This document shows, piece after piece, positions 4,068 through 11,320 of a DNA stretch of 12,578 nucleotides. The stretch covers positions 1 to 12,578 of the forward strand of contig DIXH01000061.1 of assembly GCA_002428605.1 (NCBI GenBank). Reading direction: 5' to 3'. The stretch comes from Clostridiaceae bacterium UBA6085 (GTDB lineage Bacteria > Bacillota > Clostridia > Clostridiales > Clostridiaceae). Under the pieces are notes generated by a model. That model had not been told where the DNA came from and made no database searches. It saw nothing but the letters and a program-made list of their open reading frames with translations. A program made the translations under genes and the position numbers. Each line of letters opens with the position of its first letter. The stretch's first letter is position 1.

Positions 4068-6401
4068 ATGATCACGGAGGTCAGGAAAAGGGACGGCAGG
4101 ATAATACCATACAATTCCGAAAAGATAACGCGCGCAATATACCTCGCAGCCAAAGATGTAGCAGACAGGATAGGAGAGACTCCGGATTACGGGATGGCCG
4201 AGAGGATCACCGGTGATGTGGAGAAGCTTGTACACAGGAAATTCCACGGAAGCACTCCTACGGTGGAGGACATTCAGGATTCGGTCGTAAAGGTGCTGAT
4301 CGAAGGCGGACATGCAAGGACCTCCGAGGCATACATACTATACAGGGCAGAAAGAAGCAGGATAAGGAATTCAAAGACAAGGCTCATGAAGAGCATTGAG
4401 GATGTCACCTTCCTTGATGCCAAAGAGTCGGACCTCAAGAGAGAGAACGCAAACATAAACGGAAATACTGCGATGGGAACGATGCTTCAGTATGGAAGCA
4501 TAGTATCGAAGGAATTCTGCAGGGATTTCGTCATTTCCTCAGCCCATGCGTCTGCGCATGACAAGGGCGAGATACATATACACGACATGGACTTCCTTAA
4601 CATGGGAACCCTCACATGCTGCCAGATAGACCTGGACGAGCTGTTCAGGGGAGGCTTCTCTACAGGCCACGGATTCCTCAGGGAGCCACAGGACATAACA
4701 AGCTATGCAGCTCTTGCGGCAATAGCTATCCAGTCAAACCAGAACGACCAGCACGGTGGCCAGTCGATACCTACCTTTGACTACAACCTGGCAAAGGGTG
4801 TTGAAAAGACCTTCAGGAAGCTTTATGGCGACAACCTCAGGAAGGCTTTGTCAGTGATGGGCATAAAGGCTGAAAAAGAGGAGCTCCTGGAGCTTATCGA
4901 TAAGAATGATGCAGGCAGGATGAAGGACGGCGGGATAGAGAGATCTGCTGTAGCTAAGGCTGTTTCAGGAAGATTCGATATATCAGAGGCAGGGGCGAAT
5001 GGTGCTGTAGCTTTCGCATTCGAGGAAGCTCTGCAAGAGACCGACAGGAAGACCTTCCAGTCCATGGAAGCCTTCATACACAACCTTAACACAATGCATT
5101 CAAGGGCAGGGGCCCAGGTTCCTTTTTCAAGCGTGAACTTCGGAACTGACACCTCCGAAGAGGGAAGGATGGTAACAAAAAACCTTCTTCTGGCTCAGGA
5201 AGCAGGACTCGGAAACGGAGAGACACCGATATTCCCGATACTAATATTCAAGGTCAAGGAAGGCATAAATCTCAATGAAGGCGACAGGAACTATGACCTG
5301 TTCCACCTGGCTATGAGGGTATCATCAAAGAGGCTGTTCCCTAACTTCAGCTTCCTTGATGCTCCATACAACCTTAAGCACTACGTTGAAGGCAGGCCTG
5401 AGACTGAAGCTGCATACATGGGCTGCAGGACAAGGGTGATCGGAAACGTCAACGGAGAGGAGCAGGTCCTAGGACGAGGCAACCTGTCATTCACGACCAT
5501 CAACCTTCCAAGGATCGGCATAAAGCACGGTATTGCGCTTAAGGAAAGGCCTGTGATGGACCTTGAAGGCTTCTACAGGGAGCTTGATGAGAGGCTTGAG
5601 CTTGTATGCGCACAGCTTCTTGAGAGGTTCGAGGTACAGGCCATGAAGAGGGTCAAGAACTTCCCGTTCCTCATGGGACAGGGTGTCTGGAAGACCGCAA
5701 GGGGACTCGACTGGAATGACGAGCTAAGGGAAGCGATAAAGAGCGGAACACTTAGCATAGGCTTCATAGGACTGGCGGAATGCCTGACAGCACTGACAGG
5801 AAAGCACCATGCGGAAGATGAGGAGTCAAGGAAGCTCGGACTTGAGATAATCGGAAGGATAAGGAAGTACCTTGATGAGAGGAGCAGTAAGGAGAAGCTG
5901 AACTACACGCTGATCGCTACTCCTGCTGAAGGTCTCTCAGGAAGGTTCACGAGGATCGACAGGAAGGAATTCGGAAAGATTGAAGGCGTAACCGACAAGG
6001 AATACTACACCAACTCATTCCATGTTCCTGTTGGCTACAAGACAAGCGCATACAGCAAGATAAGGCTTGAAGCTCCGTACCATGAGCTTACCAATGCAGG
6101 TCACATAACCTACATTGAGCTTAACGGCAACCCTTCCTCAAACCTTGAAGCCTTTGAAAAGCTGATCAAAGCCATGAAGGAAGCAGGAGTAGGATATGGA
6201 AGCATAAACCATCCTCTTGACAGAGACCCTGTCTGCGGATTCTCAGGTGTTATAGAGGATACCTGCCCAAGCTGCGGAAGGCAGGAAGGGGATGTCCCAT
6301 TCGAGAGGATAAGAAGGATTACCGGCTACCTAGTAGGGACACTCGACAGGTTCAACGATGCAAAGCAGGCAGAGGTTCGCGATAGGGTGAGGCATTCATA
6401 G
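4068..6401 (+). CDS. nrdD: Anaerobic (class III) ribonucleoside-triphosphate reductase
   Basis: A 777-residue glycyl-radical enzyme that reduces NTPs to dNTPs without oxygen. Residues 1-95 form an ATP-cone (VRKRDGRIIPYNSEKITRAI ... GHARTSEAYILYRAERSRIR), the allosteric nucleotide-binding domain. The catalytic barrel carries AYMGCRTRVIGNVNG with Cys453, the likely thiyl-radical cysteine, and Cys184-Cys185 in GTLTCCQIDLDELF. The C-terminus has the glycyl-radical loop RRITGYL, with Gly753 as the radical site, after a zinc-site-like region with Cys723, Cys733 and Cys736. Asp720 sits where the first Cys of a CxxC pair is often found. ATG 4068 is preceded by AAAGGGG. The stop is one base before nrdG. 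Transcription starts from the 3972 promoter under the paired NrdR-like boxes. Length and motifs are normal, with no sign of interruption. Confidence 0.97.
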   Translation: MITEVRKRDGRIIPYNSEKITRAIYLAAKDVADRIGETPDYGMAERITGDVEKLVHRKFHGSTPTVEDIQDSVVKVLIEGGHARTSEAYILYRAERSRIRNSKTRLMKSIEDVTFLDAKESDLKRENANINGNTAMGTMLQYGSIVSKEFCRDFVISSAHASAHDKGEIHIHDMDFLNMGTLTCCQIDLDELFRGGFSTGHGFLREPQDITSYAALAAIAIQSNQNDQHGGQSIPTFDYNLAKGVEKTFRKLYGDNLRKALSVMGIKAEKEELLELIDKNDAGRMKDGGIERSAVAKAVSGRFDISEAGANGAVAFAFEEALQETDRKTFQSMEAFIHNLNTMHSRAGAQVPFSSVNFGTDTSEEGRMVTKNLLLAQEAGLGNGETPIFPILIFKVKEGINLNEGDRNYDLFHLAMRVSSKRLFPNFSFLDAPYNLKHYVEGRPETEAAYMGCRTRVIGNVNGEEQVLGRGNLSFTTINLPRIGIKHGIALKERPVMDLEGFYRELDERLELVCAQLLERFEVQAMKRVKNFPFLMGQGVWKTARGLDWNDELREAIKSGTLSIGFIGLAECLTALTGKHHAEDEESRKLGLEIIGRIRKYLDERSSKEKLNYTLIATPAEGLSGRFTRIDRKEFGKIEGVTDKEYYTNSFHVPVGYKTSAYSKIRLEAPYHELTNAGHITYIELNGNPSSNLEAFEKLIKAMKEAGVGYGSINHPLDRDPVCGFSGVIEDTCPSCGRQEGDVPFERIRRITGYLVGTLDRFNDAKQAEVRDRVRHS

Positions 6402-6402
6402 A

Positions 6403-6912
6403 ATGGAGATCAGGATAGCAGGTATAGAATCTGAAAGCATAGTAGACGGTCCCGGACTTAGATATGTCATATTCTCCCAGGGGTGCACGCACAACTGTCA
6501 AGGATGCCATAACCCGGAAACCCACAGCTTCTTTGGCGGAACTGTGGACGAAACCTCCCGAATTGTGGATGAAATCCTGGAAAGTCCCCTGCTGTCAGGA
6601 GTGACCTTCTCCGGCGGAGACCCGTTTTCTCAGCCTGAGCCATTCATAGACATCGCTGAAAGGCTTAAGGGAAAGGGACTCGGAATCTGGTGCTACACAG
6701 GTTACACCATGGAAGAACTGATGGAGAAGGGTACCGAAGCCCAAAAGAACCTTCTTACTCATATAGACACTCTGGTTGACGGAAGGTTCGTGCTTGCAAG
6801 AAGGACACTTTCAATACCATTCGTTGGTTCGTCGAACCAGAGGGTAATAGACCTTAAGAGGATGGGCATAAACAGCGGAGAGCATGATACAATGGCTGGA
6901 AAGGCTGTATGA
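6403..6912 (+). CDS. nrdG: Anaerobic ribonucleotide reductase activating protein (radical SAM)
   Basis: A 169-residue radical-SAM activase that installs the glycyl radical on NrdD using a [4Fe-4S] cluster and S-adenosylmethionine. The cluster motif CTHNCQGC gives Cys28, Cys32 and Cys35 in the CxxxCxxC pattern. Upstream is the VDGPGLRYVIFSQGC segment typical of glycyl-radical activases, and TFSGGDPF supplies the SAM-contacting GGDP. The protein is short, as NrdG proteins are, lacking the extra ferredoxin domain of larger activases. Its ATG is one base after the nrdD stop, so the two are probably translationally coupled. The ribosome binding site must lie within the end of nrdD. A strong terminator follows directly. 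Confidence 0.96.
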   Translation: MEIRIAGIESESIVDGPGLRYVIFSQGCTHNCQGCHNPETHSFFGGTVDETSRIVDEILESPLLSGVTFSGGDPFSQPEPFIDIAERLKGKGLGIWCYTGYTMEELMEKGTEAQKNLLTHIDTLVDGRFVLARRTLSIPFVGSSNQRVIDLKRMGINSGEHDTMAGKAV

Positions 6913-6913
6913 T

Positions 6914-6950
6914 AATAATGGCGGGGAACACTATTCCCCGCCATTATTTT
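6914..6950 (+). terminator. Intrinsic terminator of the nrdDG operon
   Basis: A 15-bp perfect stem (6914-6928 with 6934-6948, core GGCGGGGAA/TTCCCCGCC) around loop CACTA, followed by T's. It begins 2 bases after the nrdG stop. Confidence 0.92.
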
Positions 6951-7066
6951 AGCCTTCATCCGGTCTTGTCATATGATTTATTCTGGTAAACCTTACGGAA
7001 AGAAGGTATCCTTGAATCAGGGACAAGAATGTGACAGTATCATAATATTCAGGAGCGTGAGGTTTT

Positions 7067-7375
7067 GTGGGTGACAGGATCCGAAGGGAACTTAAGACTC
7101 TGGAAACTATGGTCCATATGTACTGCAAGGATGAAGGGCACGGAACAGATGACCTTTGCGATGAATGCCGGGAGCTTCTCAGCTACTCAAAAAAGAGGCT
7201 CGAGAACTGCAGGTTCGGCGAGAAGAAGAAGGTGTGCGGAAGATGCACCGTTCACTGCTACAAGGATGAGTACAGACAGAGGATAAGGCTTGTCATGAGG
7301 ACTTCGGGACCGAAGATGCTGTACAGGCACCCAATAATGCTCCTTGGACATGCTGCAGACATGCTGAGGTACTGA
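7067..7375 (+). CDS. ygbA: YgbA-family (nitrous oxide-stimulated promoter family) protein
   Basis: A 102-residue cysteine-rich protein. Features shared with E. coli YgbA (Pfam YgbA_NO) are an N-terminal RIRRELKTLETMVHMYC segment, YSKKRLENCRFGEKKKVCGR, CTVHCY, and the C-terminal MRTSGPKMLYRHPIMLLGH. In enterobacteria ygbA is repressed by NsrR and induced by nitric oxide. It has been linked to growth under nitrosative stress, but its biochemical role is not settled. The cysteines (CDEC and CxRCxxHC, among others) suggest metal binding, which is an inference. The start is GTG 7067, with AGGAG 11 bases and GTGAGG 4 bases upstream; no ATG is available. An imperfect dyad CTTG-N9-CAAG (7011-7027) lies in the upstream region. 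Adjacency to nrdDG fits because NO damages iron-sulfur and radical enzymes. Confidence 0.85.
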   Translation: MGDRIRRELKTLETMVHMYCKDEGHGTDDLCDECRELLSYSKKRLENCRFGEKKKVCGRCTVHCYKDEYRQRIRLVMRTSGPKMLYRHPIMLLGHAADMLRY

Positions 7376-7443
7376 TTTAGGCCGGGCAGCTTACTACCGA
7401 TAGACATAACAAGATAAGAGACGTTGTTTTTTACTGAATGAAG

Positions 7444-7476
7444 AAGCGCCATGCGGAAAATCCGCATGGCGCTTTT
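7444..7476. terminator. Terminator between convergent ygbA and leuS
   Basis: AAGCGCCATGCGGA pairs with TCCGCATGGCGCTT (14 bp, loop AAA). A T run follows on the plus strand, with weaker T-rich sequence (CTTCTTCATT) on the minus strand. It probably serves both genes. Confidence 0.85.
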
Positions 7477-7504
7477 AGATGTTATTGCAATTTCAGGTCT
7501 TTTG

Positions 7505-9937
7505 TTACCTGACCACAATGTTTACAAGGCTTCCTCTGACAACTATGACTTTCATTATTGATTTTCCTTCTGTAGCTGACCTTGTGAAGTCAGCCGCGAG
7601 GGACATCTCCTTGATCATGTCTTCAGTGGCGTCTGAAGGAACCATTATCCTTCCCCTTATCTTTCCGTTGACCTGTATAGCTATCTCGACTTCGTCCTTT
7701 ACAAGGGCTGATTCATCCCATACTGGCCATGATTCGTCAAATATGGTGAAGTCCATTCCTAAAAGCTGCCAGAGCTCTTCGGAGAAGTGAGGGGCAAACG
7801 GTGCGATGATCCTGGTATAGTCCTTCAGTACATCCATGAGGACTTCCTTGTTGACATCGCCGTCCTGGATATACTTTCCTATAGCGTTCATGAGCTCCAT
7901 GGTCCTTGCGATCGTGGTATTGAACTGCATCTTGGATGCGTCCTCTGTTGCTCCCTTTATTGCATTGGCCCTCCAGTAAAGAAGCTCCTTTTCTCTCTTG
8001 CCTGTTTCAGTCCTTGTCGCCGATTCCATCAGCTCAAGTGAGGTCTGGAAGTTCCTCTCTATCCTGTCCACATATCTCGCAATGGACTTTATTCCATCGT
8101 CAGACCATGCTCCACCTTCTGAATATGCGAAGCCGAACATCAGATAAAGTCTGAATACATCGGAGCCATACTGCTCGATGTAGTGGTCAGGTGTTATTGT
8201 GTTGCCCTTTGACTTGGACATCTTCTGTCCGTCTGAACCGAGTATCAGTCCCTGATGGGTAAGCGACTGGAACGGCTCGTTGAAGTCAAGGTAGCCCATA
8301 TCCCTCAAAGCCTTGGTTATGAACCTGGCGTAGAGGAGGTGCATTACAGCATGCTCAGGTCCTCCAACATACTTGTCGACAGGCAGCATCCTGTTTACCA
8401 TGTCCTTGTTGAACATCTCGTTCCCGTTCTTGTTGTCGACATATCTCAGGTAATACCAGGATGAGCAGACGAAGGTATCAAGCGTGTCAGGATCCCTCTG
8501 TGCTGGACCGCCGCAGTGCGGGCAGGTAGTGTTCATGAACTTCTCGCTCTTTGCAAGCGGGCTCTTTCCGTCCGGTGTGAACTCAACATCATACGGAAGC
8601 TCTACCGGCAGGTCCTTTTCAGGAACCGGAACCACTCCGCACTTGTCGCAGTATACCATGGGGATCGGTGTTCCCCAGTATCTCTGCCTTGAGACCAGCC
8701 AGTCCCTCAGCCTGTAGTTTACCTTCTTTTCTCCCATGCCTATGGATGCAAGGTAATCAGTGACCTTATCCCTGGCCTCATCTCCAGCGAGTCCGCTGAA
8801 GCTTCCGGAATTGGTCATCTCACCATCCTCGCAGAAAGGAAGGCCATCTCCGCCGAGGATCACCCTCTCGATTTCAAGGTTATACTTTATGGCGAAGTCA
8901 TAGTCCCTCTCATCATGAGCAGGAACCGCCATTACAGCACCAGTACCGTATGTATTGAGGACATAGTCTCCGATCCATATGGGGATCGACCTGCCGTTTA
9001 TCGGGTTTATCGCATAGGAGCCTGTGAATACTCCGGTCTTCTCCCTTGTCAGTGACTGCCTTTCAATGTCAGACTGGCTTCTTGCATTCTCGATGTAAGC
9101 TTCCACTTCTGCAAGCTGAGAAGGAGTTGTTATCTTAAGCACAAGGTCGTTCTCCGGCGCAAGGGTGACATAGGTTGCTCCGAACAGGGTATCTACTCTT
9201 GTGGTGAAGACTGAAAAATCGAGGGCTGAATCCTTTACCTTGAACTTGACAGTTGAACCGTATGACCTTCCGATCCAGTGCCTCTGCATGGCCTTGGTCT
9301 TTTCAGGCCAGTCCAGGCCTTCAAGGTCCTCAAGGAGCTCATCGGCATACTTGGTTATCTTGAAGAACCACTGTGTAAGGTCCTTCTTGGTGACAAGGGT
9401 TCCGCACCTTTCGCATGCGCCGTCAAGGACCTGCTCGTTGGCAAGCACTGTCATGCAGCTTGGACACCAGTTTACAGGGGCGTTCTTCCTGTATGCAAGG
9501 TCATTCTCGTAGAGCTTGAGGAACAGGAACTGATTCCATCTGTAGTAGTCGGGAAGGCATGTTATTACCTCGTTATCCCAGCTGAACATGGCTCCCATTG
9601 ACCTTAGCTGCTTCTCCATGGTCTCGATGTTCTTCAGTGTGGAGTCCATGGGATGTATCCCTGTCTTGATCGCGAAGTTTTCAGCAGGAAGTCCGAATGC
9701 GTCGAAGCCCATGGGCTGGAACACATTGTACCCCTGCATCCTCTTCATCCTGGCCCATGAGTCGGTAGGGCCGTAATTGAACCAGTGTCCTGCATGCAGA
9801 TTGCTGCCTGAAGGATAGGAGAACATCTCCAGCACGTATAGTTTTTCGCCTTTTCCGTTGATGTCGAACTTGAACTTTCCGGATTCTTCCCAGGTCCTTT
9901 GCCACTTGATGTCGGTGGCCTTTCCATAGTTTGCCAT
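7505..9937 (-). CDS. leuS: Leucyl-tRNA synthetase
   Basis: An 810-residue class I synthetase charging tRNA-Leu. The HIGH signature is HAGH (residues 48-51) within YPSGSNLHAGHWFNYGPTD, and the KMSKS loop is at 572-576 (GQKMSKSKGN). The CP1 editing domain is present (TTRVDTLFGATYVTLAPE and GTGAVMAVPAHDERDYDF). Cysteine pairs CPSC/CERC (about 160-180), YCDKCG and CPHCG mark zinc-binding modules. DTFVCSSWYYLRYVD and a C-terminal anticodon-binding domain with VNGKIRGRI complete the protein. Length is typical of bacterial LeuS. ATG 9937 follows GGGAGG. Expression is controlled by the promoter at 10181-10209 and the T-box leader between. Tn is unlike the left third: no sign of transfer. Confidence 0.98.
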   Translation of the reverse strand: MANYGKATDIKWQRTWEESGKFKFDINGKGEKLYVLEMFSYPSGSNLHAGHWFNYGPTDSWARMKRMQGYNVFQPMGFDAFGLPAENFAIKTGIHPMDSTLKNIETMEKQLRSMGAMFSWDNEVITCLPDYYRWNQFLFLKLYENDLAYRKNAPVNWCPSCMTVLANEQVLDGACERCGTLVTKKDLTQWFFKITKYADELLEDLEGLDWPEKTKAMQRHWIGRSYGSTVKFKVKDSALDFSVFTTRVDTLFGATYVTLAPENDLVLKITTPSQLAEVEAYIENARSQSDIERQSLTREKTGVFTGSYAINPINGRSIPIWIGDYVLNTYGTGAVMAVPAHDERDYDFAIKYNLEIERVILGGDGLPFCEDGEMTNSGSFSGLAGDEARDKVTDYLASIGMGEKKVNYRLRDWLVSRQRYWGTPIPMVYCDKCGVVPVPEKDLPVELPYDVEFTPDGKSPLAKSEKFMNTTCPHCGGPAQRDPDTLDTFVCSSWYYLRYVDNKNGNEMFNKDMVNRMLPVDKYVGGPEHAVMHLLYARFITKALRDMGYLDFNEPFQSLTHQGLILGSDGQKMSKSKGNTITPDHYIEQYGSDVFRLYLMFGFAYSEGGAWSDDGIKSIARYVDRIERNFQTSLELMESATRTETGKREKELLYWRANAIKGATEDASKMQFNTTIARTMELMNAIGKYIQDGDVNKEVLMDVLKDYTRIIAPFAPHFSEELWQLLGMDFTIFDESWPVWDESALVKDEVEIAIQVNGKIRGRIMVPSDATEDMIKEMSLAADFTRSATEGKSIMKVIVVRGSLVNIVVR

Positions 9938-9956
9938 TGATATTCCTCCCTAAAAA

Positions 9957-9989
9957 TAAAAAAGTCCCGTCTCAGTCAAGAGACGGAAC
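9957..9989 (-). terminator. T-box regulated terminator before leuS
   Basis: A ten-base-pair stem with one G-U pair and loop TTGACT, followed by TTTTTTATTTTT on the minus strand. Its 5' arm competes with the antiterminator formed by the conserved T-box sequence. Confidence 0.9.
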
Positions 9990-10174
9990 ATGTCCGCGGT
10001 ACCACTCTAGTTGGGTAAAACTACCCCTCTCAAAAAGGATGTAACGGTCCTTACCGCGGCCGTTTTTTTCGGCCGGGCTCCCGGGCGAGTTCACGCTTTC
10101 CCTTTGCCTCCTCGCACCATCCGGAGGTTCTCTTTAAAGGGCTGTTACGCTAATACTCCCGTTCACAGCTTATC
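9957..10174 (-). promoter_or_regulatory. Leucine T-box riboswitch of leuS
   Basis: Read on the minus strand, the leader shows the T-box landmarks in order. Stem I closes with GCTGT...ACAGC, with AAAGAGAACC and GGTGCGAG in its distal part. The specifier loop GTGAACTCGCC has CTC (10089-10087), a leucine codon. The T-box is AGAGTGGTACCGCGG, whose TGGT would pair with the tRNA-Leu 3' end. Last comes the terminator GTTCCGTCTC/GAGACGGGAC followed by TTTTTT (9964-9989 plus tail). Uncharged tRNA-Leu should stabilise the antiterminator and allow leuS transcription. Confidence 0.95.
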
Positions 10175-10180
10175 GTTAAA

Positions 10181-10209
10181 ATTATAGTCTAACCTTGGTC
10201 TACCGTCAA
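10181..10209 (-). promoter_or_regulatory. leuS promoter
   Basis: TTGACG (10209-10204), a 17-bp spacer and a perfect TATAAT (10186-10181) on the minus strand. The -35 begins two bases after the stop codon of the upstream CYTH gene. leuS thus has its own promoter although the genes are co-directional. Confidence 0.9.
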
Positions 10210-10210
10210 C

Positions 10211-10768
10211 CTAAAACCCGAAATCGTCTCCCTTGACAAGGCCCATGTCACGCATGATCTCGTACATGGTCCTTGAGGTCGCATCAGCCATTGTGTAGCC
10301 GAGAAGACTGACCGTTTCCTCAAGCTCAGATTCAGAGGCGCTCTCCACCTCAAGGTATGGTATAGGGAAGAATTCCTTCTCGTTGATGTCTATCTCAACC
10401 AAAGTGTCCTTGTACCTGTAGCTCTCCCTGGATTTCCTTATGACATGTGACAGTTCAAGCCCGAGGGCAATGAAGATCCCTTCACCCTCCTCGCCTGAGG
10501 AGATTACAGTCTCATGCTCGTCCATGACCTTGTACTTCTCCTGTGAGAGCATCCTTTTGGTTGTCATGGTATGCCGGATGCTTCCGTCCATTCTGTCCCT
10601 TACGTTCCGTATTCTTGCATAGCCTCTTTCCTTCAGAAGCCTTCCGTCAGGAAAGTCAAATATCCTGTTTTCCTGGTCCTCATCCTTAACGAGCTCGGCG
10701 CCTGCTTCCTTCATCCTTTTTCTTACATCCTCGATGTCTATATCAAGGATCTTGACTTCCATTTCCAT
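10211..10768 (-). CDS. CYTH-domain protein (class IV adenylate cyclase / triphosphatase-like)
   Basis: A 185-residue protein from ATG 10768. A GTG nine bases earlier is disfavoured because AAGGGG abuts it but sits 8 bases before this ATG. The CYTH hallmark ExExK is at residues 2-6 (EMEVK). Other conserved tunnel segments are YARIRN, a basic HTMTTKR strand, and VEIDINEKEFFPIPYLEVES, which matches the late acidic strand of CyaB/thiamine-triphosphatase folds. The family binds triphosphates with divalent metals inside a beta-tunnel. Members make cAMP or hydrolyse inorganic or thiamine triphosphate, and the sequence does not tell which. It is co-directional with leuS, but leuS has a separate promoter. 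No terminator is obvious between them, so read-through into the T-box leader is possible. Confidence 0.85.
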   Translation of the reverse strand: MEMEVKILDIDIEDVRKRMKEAGAELVKDEDQENRIFDFPDGRLLKERGYARIRNVRDRMDGSIRHTMTTKRMLSQEKYKVMDEHETVISSGEEGEGIFIALGLELSHVIRKSRESYRYKDTLVEIDINEKEFFPIPYLEVESASESELEETVSLLGYTMADATSRTMYEIMRDMGLVKGDDFGF

Positions 10769-10795
10769 GTGATCCACCCCTTGTCTGTTACCCTG

Positions 10796-10801
10796 ATTAT
10801 A
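10796..10801 (-). promoter_or_regulatory. Candidate -10 of the CYTH gene
   Basis: TATAAT on the minus strand (context CTGTATAAT), 27 bases before the ATG. No good -35 lies at 16-18 bp, so the promoter is weak or needs an activator. Confidence 0.4.
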
Positions 10802-11021
10802 CAGTAATCAGTTAAATTATGCAGGATTTTACGATGAGATTATGTTGAAAAGGCTATGAAAACAGTAAATGGTACAACGCATCCGGTAAATGCAACCCTT
10901 TACTTTTGCGATGAAAAAGCGTTGAAACGCATACATTATCGATTTTCATAAAGTTTTCATAGACCACTTGTGTTTCTTCTTCGGTTGCCCTATGATTCAC
11001 ATGTAAACAAGTATCTGGCAA

Positions 11022-11049
11022 TTGCCATATGCATTTACAAATCAATACT
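11022..11049 (+). promoter_or_regulatory. Candidate promoter of the small helical protein gene
   Basis: TTGCCA (11022-11027), a 16-bp spacer and AATACT (11044-11049). The -35 overlaps the palindrome TGGCAATTGCCA and the -10 overlaps the first CAATAC dyad. This placement favours a repressor-controlled promoter, but the -10 is imperfect. Confidence 0.4.
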
Positions 11050-11079
11050 TACGTATTGACCTAGCAATACTTCATATTG
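11043..11079. promoter_or_regulatory. Alternating half-site array (putative operator)
   Basis: CAATACTTACGTATTG (11043-11058), spacer ACCTAG, then CAATACTTCATATTG (11065-11079). The half-sites alternate in orientation, so GTATTG-N6-CAATAC between them is also a dyad. The two outer dyad centres are about 21.5 bp apart, two helical turns. The array lies between the candidate promoter and the ribosome binding site. I do not recognise the cognate regulator. Confidence 0.5.
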
Positions 11080-11100
11080 CTATTAAAAGGAGAGATGAAA

Positions 11101-11298
11101 GTGAACGGATACGATGCTGTAAGGAGACTTGTCAACATCAGTGACGAACTGACTACTCTTTCCCACGAACTTGGAGCAGCTGTGAAGCCTACCGCCAGGG
11201 AGCTTATCGAAAAGAAGATAAACGCTCTCGAGGACGAGTTCTTCAGACTCAAGCACAGCCTTGAGAAATTGCAGCTGCCGGTACAGACAGCCTTCTAA
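11101..11298 (+). CDS. Small helical protein of unknown function
   Basis: The start is probably GTG 11101 (65 residues), because AGGAG (11088-11092) lies 8 bases upstream. ATG 11095 (67 residues, MKVNGYDAV...) is possible but only 2-3 bases from the same site. The sequence NGYDAVRRLVNISDELTTLS is followed by long charged heptad-like stretches (ARELIEKKINALEDEFFRLK, HSLEKLQL) that predict two amphipathic helices or a coiled coil. There is no signal peptide, membrane segment or cysteine. I do not recognise the family. Its real-gene status rests on the good ribosome binding site, the dyads upstream and AGG/CTT/CTC codon use like its neighbours. The putative RNA at 11320 lies just downstream and may share its transcript. 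Confidence 0.7.
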   Translation: MNGYDAVRRLVNISDELTTLSHELGAAVKPTARELIEKKINALEDEFFRLKHSLEKLQLPVQTAF

Positions 11299-11320
11299 TC
11301 ATCCCAAATATAGATTAGAA
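11293..11320. repeat. Perfect inverted repeat across the stop codon of the small gene
   Basis: TTCTAATC (11293-11300) pairs with GATTAGAA (11313-11320) around a 12-base loop; the TAA stop lies in the left arm. No T tract follows, so it is not a standard terminator. It could be an mRNA end structure, the first stem of the downstream RNA or a protein site. Confidence 0.45.

Larger units (their letters stand above)
10802..11100. other. Divergent intergenic region
   Basis: About 300 AT-rich bases between the diverging CYTH gene and the small gene at 11101. No believable gene is seen. It holds several perfect dyads: GCGTTGAAACGC (10919-10930), TGGCAATTGCCA (11016-11027) and the half-site array at 11043-11079. 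The 63-codon minus-strand frame here has no ribosome binding site and random-looking composition. Confidence 0.6.

Noticed and set aside
3830..4313. Minus-strand frames with hydrophobic stretches (107 and 123 codons)
   Set aside because: They cross the terminator, promoter and NrdR-like boxes of nrdD, and the hydrophobicity comes from antisense AT-rich sequence.
7787..9776. Several plus-strand frames of 60-107 codons
   Set aside because: They lie fully antisense to leuS, have no ribosome binding sites and no recognisable domains.
10854..11045. 63-codon minus-strand frame in the divergent intergenic region
   Set aside because: It has no ribosome binding site, random-looking composition, and overlaps the dyads and candidate promoter.
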